From NCBI GenBank assembly GCA_027484495.1, contig JAIXSW010000486.1, forward strand, positions 1-12,049: a DNA stretch of 12,049 bases, in the 5' to 3' direction. The notes under the pieces are model-generated. The model saw only the letters and a list, made by a program, of their open reading frames with translations, was not told the origin of the DNA and searched no databases. Both the position numbers and the translations under genes were made by a program. Below are positions 7,501 through 12,049 of this stretch, piece after piece. How positions within the stretch are numbered: the stretch's first letter is position 1; every line of letters starts with the position of its first letter. This stretch comes from Gammaproteobacteria bacterium (GTDB lineage Bacteria > Pseudomonadota > Gammaproteobacteria > Enterobacterales > Alteromonadaceae).

Positions 7501-8433
7501 ATGATTTATTTGACCTGGCCGCGGAGCGCCCGTATTGGTTACCGGACGGCGCTGCTGCTACTGGCGATGTTGCTGCAAAGTTGCAGTCACTCTGGACCAG
7601 TGCCAATCAATACCGAGCACCAGTCCGTCAACCGCAATGAACGGGTGCGGTTGTTGGTGCTGCACTACACAGCAATTAACTGGCAACAATCATTAAAAGC
7701 GCTGACCCAACCAGGCGCGACGGCAGTCAGTGCCCATTATCTGATCCCGGAAAGCTTTGACCCCAGTTACCCTGCGGATCAGCCGCTGCAGGTGTACCAG
7801 CTGGTGCCGGAAACACAACGGGCCTGGCATGCCGGCGCTAGTCGCTGGGAAGACCGCAGTGCATTGAATGATCAGTCGATTGGCATCGAACTGGTAAATC
7901 TGGGCTGGTGTTATCAGCGCACAGTTGCCGCACCTCATCCGTCAGCAAACGAACTCTGTCTGACGCCAGACTATGACCCCGCTCAGCTGCAGTTATTAGC
8001 AAGCTTATTAAAAGATGTTCTGGCGAGAAACCCTGAGATCAGCCCCACGCGAGTTGTAGCGCACAGTGATATCGCGCCGTCGCGCAAACAGGATCCTGGC
8101 CCGCGCTTGCCATGGCAATGGCTGGCCCGTCAGGGCATTGGGGCCTGGTATGATAATCCGGTGTTATTAAAATACTGGCAAGGCATCAGCACTCTGCCCG
8201 ATGCCCGTCTGGTACAACGTGCACTGCAGCGCTACGGCTATGGCATCACTGTCACCGGAGTTTGGGATGCACCAAGCCGCGATGTGCTGCTGGCGTTCCA
8301 GCGGCATTTTGTGCCGAACCGGGTCACAGGCGAATTGGACCACGAAACTGTCGCGGTGCTCTGGGCCTTGCTGGAAAAGTATTTTCCTGACAGTCTGACG
8401 GGGTCCGATAGTCTGGCGCTGGCTTTAGAATAA
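7501..8433 (+). CDS. amiD: AmiD-like N-acetylmuramoyl-L-alanine amidase lipoprotein
   Basis: The enzyme cuts the amide bond between MurNAc (or anhydroMurNAc) and L-Ala of the stem peptide, on the inner leaflet side of the outer membrane. The N-terminus has a lipoprotein signal: positive start, hydrophobic 17-25, and a lipobox ending at Cys28 (LQSC, with Gln at -2 unusual). Ser at +2 favours outer-membrane sorting. The Amidase_2 domain (about 48-210) shows zinc ligands His55 (LVLHYTA), His188 (VVAHSDIAP) and Asp198 (KQDPG), with Glu130 in SIGIELVN as the likely catalytic residue. A C-terminal PG_binding_1 domain (about 233-292) follows. At 310 residues it is slightly longer than E. coli AmiD (276). 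The ATG at 7501 has only a weak GAG ribosome site. The transporter gene follows after 46 bp without a terminator, suggesting co-transcription. Confidence 0.9.
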   Translation: MIYLTWPRSARIGYRTALLLLAMLLQSCSHSGPVPINTEHQSVNRNERVRLLVLHYTAINWQQSLKALTQPGATAVSAHYLIPESFDPSYPADQPLQVYQLVPETQRAWHAGASRWEDRSALNDQSIGIELVNLGWCYQRTVAAPHPSANELCLTPDYDPAQLQLLASLLKDVLARNPEISPTRVVAHSDIAPSRKQDPGPRLPWQWLARQGIGAWYDNPVLLKYWQGISTLPDARLVQRALQRYGYGITVTGVWDAPSRDVLLAFQRHFVPNRVTGELDHETVAVLWALLEKYFPDSLTGSDSLALALE

Positions 8434-8479
8434 AACGCGTCGCTTTAGATGTTTTAATTGGTTGAATTGAGGTGAAATT

Positions 8480-9871
8480 TTGGCTGAATGGATGACGCTG
8501 ATCCCCGCGGTGGTTGCAATAGCGGTGGTGTTGTGGCGAAAAGAAGTAATAGTTGCGTTGGTATTGTCATTGTTCAGCGCAGAGATGCTGTTGCTGATTA
8601 AAGGGGGCGGCTCGGTGATTGGCGCAACCGCAGTCGGTGCAGTCAACACACTTGAAGCGATGACCACTGTACTGACAGATCCGGGCAATGCACGACTGTT
8701 ATTGTTTGCGTTGATGGTCGGTGCTTTGATGGCGTATATGCGCTATTCAGGCGGCGTCGCAGCCCTGGTAACCAGCCTGGTCAATCGCGGTGTCGCGAAA
8801 ACCGCACGGCAAAGTAAGTTGCTGGCATTCTGGACCGGCGTGGTGATTTTTATTGAGTCGAATCTGTCGGTGCTGACGGCCGGCATTTTATCGCGCGGCT
8901 TGTTTGATAAGTTCAAAATCAGCCGGGCTGAACTGGCCTATATCATCGACAGTACCAGTGCACCGATTTGTATCCTGATCCTGCTAAATGGCTGGGGCGC
9001 ATATGTGCTGGGACTGATCAGTCCATATGCGCTTGGCGATAATCCGGTGTCGGTGCTGATTGCAACTATCCCACTGAATTTTTATCCGCTGCTGACGCTG
9101 GTCGTGTTGTTTTTCACCATCTGGACAGGTCGTCATCTGGCGCCGATGCGTCGCGCAAACGAGCAACTAAATAAAATAGATGGCCATGACGAACAGGACG
9201 TTGAACCAACTAAAGCCCGTTATATGTTGGTGCCACTGCTGACAATGATTGTCGGCATGGTTGGTTTTATGCTCTGGACCGGTAATGGCGATTTATCTCA
9301 GGGGTCCGGTACTAAATCTGTGCTGTACGCGACCACATTGAGCTGCGTAGTGGCTTATCTGATGTTATTGCTCAGCAAACGTTATGATCACCAACAACTG
9401 GTGAACATCGGCTTTAAAGGCATGAGTGAATTGCTGGGATTGGTCAGTATTTTGTTACTGGCGCTGGCGCTCGGCCACAGCTTAAAGAGTTTAGGCACTG
9501 GTTTGTACATTTCTGGCTTAGTCGCTGAAACATTGCCTTTATGGCTGATCCCGGCCATGTTGTTTTTAGCCGGCGCAGTGATTTCGTTCACCACAGGCAC
9601 TTCTTGGGGCACCTTTGCCATTCTGATCCCAATCGGCATGCCGTTAGTGGTCAACCTCGGTTTACCCCCGCCACTGGTGCTGGCAGCGATTCTCGGGGGT
9701 GGTGTATTTGGTGATCACTGCTCACCTATCTCGGATACCACAGCGGTCAGCGCCGTCGCAGCAGGTTGTGACCTGCTGGAACATACCCGCACCCAACTGC
9801 CATACGCGCTGATTTGTGCCAGCCTGGCACTGCTTGGTTATCTGATCTGTGGTCTGGTGATGATTGGCTAA
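8480..9871 (+). CDS. NhaC-family Na+/H+ antiporter-like transporter
   Basis: This 463-residue integral inner-membrane protein of the NhaC family (Na_H_antiporter domain) has about eleven hydrophobic segments spread over its length and a hydrophilic loop at about 218-247. The family signatures FTTGTSWGTFAILIPIG (about 370-386) and GGGVFGDHCSPISDTTAVSA (406-425) are intact, as is FIESNLSVLTAG (124-135). Members exchange Na+ for H+, but the family also contains exchangers of organic acids and amino acids (for example MleN, YuiF). The position behind an amidase therefore allows a role in moving products of peptidoglycan breakdown; this is inference. The start is TTG at 8480, with GAGGTG five bases upstream; the next in-frame ATG (8492) is less well placed. 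A terminator follows at 9888. Confidence 0.87.
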   Translation: MAEWMTLIPAVVAIAVVLWRKEVIVALVLSLFSAEMLLLIKGGGSVIGATAVGAVNTLEAMTTVLTDPGNARLLLFALMVGALMAYMRYSGGVAALVTSLVNRGVAKTARQSKLLAFWTGVVIFIESNLSVLTAGILSRGLFDKFKISRAELAYIIDSTSAPICILILLNGWGAYVLGLISPYALGDNPVSVLIATIPLNFYPLLTLVVLFFTIWTGRHLAPMRRANEQLNKIDGHDEQDVEPTKARYMLVPLLTMIVGMVGFMLWTGNGDLSQGSGTKSVLYATTLSCVVAYLMLLLSKRYDHQQLVNIGFKGMSELLGLVSILLLALALGHSLKSLGTGLYISGLVAETLPLWLIPAMLFLAGAVISFTTGTSWGTFAILIPIGMPLVVNLGLPPPLVLAAILGGGVFGDHCSPISDTTAVSAVAAGCDLLEHTRTQLPYALICASLALLGYLICGLVMIG

Positions 9872-9887
9872 CCACGCGAACATTGTG

Positions 9888-9915
9888 AAAAAAGCAGCCT
9901 GGCGCTGCTTTTTTT
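9888..9915. terminator. Bidirectional rho-independent terminator
   Basis: GCAGC (9894-9898) pairs with GCTGC (9904-9908) around a CTGGC loop. A run of six A precedes the stem and seven T follow it, so it works on both strands. It sits 17 bp after the NhaC-family stop and 17 bp beyond the end of the convergent ADP-ribosylglycohydrolase-family gene, and serves both. Confidence 0.9.
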
Positions 9916-9931
9916 ATGTCCGTGATCTAAG

Positions 9932-10900
9932 TCAGCTATTGGCTTCAGCTGCGCTGACTGGCGTTAGCTCTGTCAGTTGTTGCGCCAGCAATTCGGCATC
10001 GACCGGCCAAAACATCTCGTCGCGCGGTTGTTCCACGCCTGTGACACCGTCTTGTGGCCGGCAGTTTTTCAGCGCATCGCGCCATTCCTGCGGTACCTGG
10101 TCAATTCCACCGATAGCACCAAACACGGCTGCCACTATCACTGTATTCGAACCCGTATCGCCACCGAGTCTGATCGTGTCGACCATGGCCTCACCCAGCG
10201 ATTTGGCATAGAGCAGCTGAAATAACAGATTCTGAAAAGCTGCCAATGCCGGATTTTGTTGACGTAGCTCGGCACTACCCGGCATAAACAAAGCTTGTTG
10301 GATGCTTTGCCGGATCGGAAGGTCAACCTTGAGTTCTTGCGCCCAGACGTCGACATCCTGATACAACATTTCTGCATCCGCGCCGGTATCGATGGCTTTG
10401 GCCAGTACCATCGCATACAGACCACTTAACTGCTGCATCTGCAGGGCGTTTTGGGTTAACGCGGTATCAGCCATTGCCCAGGCGGCAATTTGCGGCAGCG
10501 AATAATGGACGCCCAAAATACAAAGTGGCGTGAGGCGCGCCAGTGCATTGGCGGTGTAGTCGCTTTCATCGGCGCCACCGACAAGAGCGCGTTGCAATGA
10601 TGCGCCGAGCGCAAAAGGTTCAGTGCTAAGCCAGTAGCGGTAAGCTGACAGCGCCTGATTTTCCTGATAACTGCGGCAATACTGCAGCATGCGGGCTTGC
10701 AGTAACATCAGTTCGCCTTCTTCGGTCGGTTGCCCGGCCAACGTGTGCCATGGACCACAATCCTGGAGTTGCAACAGTTCGGCGGCTGGCTTCCGTCTGA
10801 GTTCCGCCGGCTGACAAAACTCAAACTGAGTGCCCAGTGCATCTGCTGCTAATGCCGCAGTCAGCGCGCCCTGTGCCCGTTGCAATGTGGATAAAGACAT
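9932..10900 (-). CDS. ADP-ribosylglycohydrolase (DraG/ARH) family protein with altered metal-site motifs
   Basis: DraG/ARH enzymes use two Mg2+ or Mn2+ ions to remove ADP-ribose from proteins or other targets. The 322-residue product aligns with the family at both ends: ADALGTQFEF (about 19-28, normally GDALG), and LGGDTGSNTVIVAAVFGAIGG (starting about 245), which is the usual GGDTDTxAA block. Key metal ligands deviate: the TDDT motif appears as TEEGE (59-63), and the second Asp of DxD is Gly250, with Ser251 for Thr. It may be a divergent or inactive member, or act on another substrate. The start ATG at 10900 has a perfect AGGAGG seven bases from it inside AGGAGGTGTC; the frame is open 18 codons further up, but that extension lies in a palindromic leader and lacks a ribosome site. 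The gene is isolated, with its own leader and terminator. Confidence 0.8.
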   Translation of the reverse strand: MSLSTLQRAQGALTAALAADALGTQFEFCQPAELRRKPAAELLQLQDCGPWHTLAGQPTEEGELMLLQARMLQYCRSYQENQALSAYRYWLSTEPFALGASLQRALVGGADESDYTANALARLTPLCILGVHYSLPQIAAWAMADTALTQNALQMQQLSGLYAMVLAKAIDTGADAEMLYQDVDVWAQELKVDLPIRQSIQQALFMPGSAELRQQNPALAAFQNLLFQLLYAKSLGEAMVDTIRLGGDTGSNTVIVAAVFGAIGGIDQVPQEWRDALKNCRPQDGVTGVEQPRDEMFWPVDAELLAQQLTELTPVSAAEANS

Positions 10901-10927
10901 GACACCTCCTGTATGCATTAAAACTGT

Positions 10928-10949
10928 TGCACAGTCTGCAGGCTGTGCA
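10928..10949. promoter_or_regulatory. 22-bp dyad in the leader of the ADP-ribosylglycohydrolase-family gene
   Basis: Arms TGCACAG (10928-10934) and CTGTGCA (10943-10949) flank a CTGCAG core with a single mismatched pair, giving 10 of 11 pairs. It lies 27 bp upstream of the start codon, between the strong ribosome site and the probable promoter. It looks like an operator for a dimeric repressor or an RNA hairpin in the leader. No T run follows, so it is not an intrinsic terminator. A clear -35/-10 pair could not be chosen. Confidence 0.5.
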
Positions 10950-11014
10950 GTCACATTGCAAGCTTAGGATTTTACAAAAGTCCGTATTTATGCGGCTTGC
11001 AGCCTGATCCAGAC

Positions 11015-11041
11015 AAAAAAGCCAACCCGGAGGTTGGCTTT
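11015..11041 (-). terminator. Rho-independent terminator of ppsA
   Basis: GCCAACC (11021-11027) pairs with GGTTGGC (11032-11038) around a CGGA loop. On the minus strand the stem is followed by six T residues (11020-11015). It lies 32 bp beyond the ppsA stop codon. The plus-strand side has only three T after the stem. Confidence 0.92.
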
Positions 11042-11072
11042 ACACAATGCTCATTACGACGGGATGAACGGA

Positions 11073-12049
11073 TTAACCGCCGTATTTTTCGGCCAGATAC
11101 AACCAGGTTTCCAGCACGGTATCCGGGTTCAGCGACACCGAATCGATGCCTTGATCCATCAGCCAGGCGGCGAAATCTTCATGGTCCGACGGGCCCTGAC
11201 CACAGATCCCGACGTACTTACCCTTGGCTTTCGCCGTTGAAATCGCCATCGACAGCAGCTTTTTGATTGCCGGATTGCGTTCATCAAACAGATGCGCAAT
11301 CAAACCGGAATCGCGGTCAAGGCCGAGCGTCAACTGCGTCAGGTCGTTCGAACCAATCGAGAAACCATCGAAGAATTCGAGGAATTCTTCCGCCAGCAGG
11401 CAGTTCGACGGCAGTTCGCACATCATGATGACTTTCAGGCCGTTTTCACCGCGTCTTAAGCCTTGTTCAGCCAACAGGCCAATCACCGCTTCAGCTTCGC
11501 TTAAAGTGCGCACGAATGGGATCATGATCTCAACGTTGGTCAGGCCCATGTCATTGCGTACCCGCTTTAACGCTTCGCACTCCAGCGCAAAACAATCGCG
11601 GAAGTCTTCAGAGATATAACGTGAAGCGCCACGGAAGCCGATCATCGGGTTTTCTTCATGCGGTTCATACTGACGACCGCCAACCAGATTGGCGTATTCG
11701 TTTGATTTAAAATCCGACATCCGTACGATGACACGTTCCGGCGCAAAAGCGGCGGCCAGCGTCGAAATACCTTCCGTCAGCTTAGCGACATAAAATTCAA
11801 CCGGGGACGCATAACCCGCCATCATTTCATCGATTTGCGCTTTGACATCAGCCGGCTGCACACTGTAGTTCAGCAGGGCTTTTGGATGCACACCGATCAT
11901 CCGGTTGATGATAAATTCTAAGCGCGCCAAACCAATACCGGCATGCGGCAGCTTGGCAAAACCAAAGGCGCGCTCCGGGTTGCCGACGTTCATCATGATC
12001 TTCATTTTCAGTGGCGGCATCGCATCAACACGCGAGGTCACCACGTTAA
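11073..12049 (-). CDS. ppsA: Phosphoenolpyruvate synthase, C-terminal part (5' end beyond window)
   Basis: PpsA converts pyruvate and ATP to PEP, AMP and phosphate for gluconeogenesis in the cytoplasm. The visible 324 residues correspond to the PEP-utilising TIM-barrel domain, roughly the last 40 percent of the 792-residue E. coli enzyme, and are almost colinear with it. Matching blocks include KIMMNVGNPERAF, GLARLEFIINRMIGVHP, RMSDFKSNEYANLVGG, ENPMIGFRGASRY, NVEIMIPFVRT, IMMCELPSN, FSIGSNDLTQLTLGLDRDSG and the catalytic-cysteine segment YVGICGQGPSDHEDFAAWL. The frame stays open to the right edge; the GTG at 12044 is an internal codon, not a start. The phosphohistidine and ATP-grasp domains lie outside the window. 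The stop at 11073 is followed by a strong terminator. No functional link to the left-hand cluster is apparent. Confidence 0.96.
   Translation of the reverse strand, partial: NVVTSRVDAMPPLKMKIMMNVGNPERAFGFAKLPHAGIGLARLEFIINRMIGVHPKALLNYSVQPADVKAQIDEMMAGYASPVEFYVAKLTEGISTLAAAFAPERVIVRMSDFKSNEYANLVGGRQYEPHEENPMIGFRGASRYISEDFRDCFALECEALKRVRNDMGLTNVEIMIPFVRTLSEAEAVIGLLAEQGLRRGENGLKVIMMCELPSNCLLAEEFLEFFDGFSIGSNDLTQLTLGLDRDSGLIAHLFDERNPAIKKLLSMAISTAKAKGKYVGICGQGPSDHEDFAAWLMDQGIDSVSLNPDTVLETWLYLAEKYGG

Noticed and set aside
9864..10211. 115-residue plus-strand open frame after the NhaC-family gene
   Set aside because: It runs through the bidirectional terminator and antisense to the ADP-ribosylglycohydrolase-family gene; Ser/Cys-rich shadow sequence.
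10901..10954. Upstream start for the ADP-ribosylglycohydrolase-family gene at 10954
   Set aside because: The perfect AGGAGG precedes the ATG at 10900, and the extra 18 codons overlap the palindromic leader.
11224..11619. 131-residue plus-strand open frame antisense to ppsA
   Set aside because: It is a shadow of a highly conserved coding region with no ribosome site and no recognisable domain.
12042..12044. Apparent GTG start of a 323-residue protein at the right edge
   Set aside because: The frame stays open to the edge and the sequence aligns with the interior of PpsA, so this is an internal valine codon.

Overview
This window looks like chromosomal core DNA of a Gram-negative gammaproteobacterium. 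The closest feel is the Rheinheimera/Alishewanella type of Alteromonadales or Chromatiaceae. This rests on a PpsA C-terminus very close to the enterobacterial protein, an outer-membrane lipoprotein amidase, Gln-rich proteins and moderate GC; the genus is a guess. I see no mobile element, CRISPR array, tRNA or rRNA. Coding density is high and strand use is orderly.

Layout. From about 7200 down to position 1 the minus strand carries seven genes in one direction: an RpiR/MurR-type regulator, a membrane-anchored NagZ-like GH3 beta-N-acetylhexosaminidase, a DUF1445 protein, pxpB, pxpC, a DUF4392 protein and a D-amino acid transaminase (dat, cut by the window edge). The last five are packed with overlaps or gaps of at most 9 bp and must be one transcription unit. 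The first two are separated by 72-130 bp and may or may not belong to it. Divergent from the regulator, on the plus strand, are an AmiD-like lipoprotein N-acetylmuramoyl-L-alanine amidase and an NhaC-family transporter, ending in a bidirectional terminator at about 9888-9915. A separate minus-strand block follows: an ADP-ribosylglycohydrolase-family gene with altered metal-site motifs, a strong 22-bp dyad upstream of it, then the terminator and 3' part of ppsA (PEP synthase), which runs off the right edge.

How the genes fit together. DUF1445 and DUF4392 correspond to the two halves of the vertebrate D-glutamate cyclase (DGLUCY), which interconverts D-glutamate and 5-oxo-D-proline. Here they are separate genes flanking the 5-oxoprolinase subunits PxpB and PxpC, next to a D-amino acid transaminase that can use D-Glu or D-Ala. 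The neighbouring amidase, NagZ-like enzyme and MurR-like regulator are parts used in peptidoglycan turnover and amino-sugar salvage. My main inference is a peptidoglycan-salvage locus whose second half handles the D-glutamate of the stem peptide through 5-oxoproline and transamination. No pxpA (LamB/YcsF-type subunit), murQ, murP or racemase is seen in the window, though any of them could lie just beyond the left edge.
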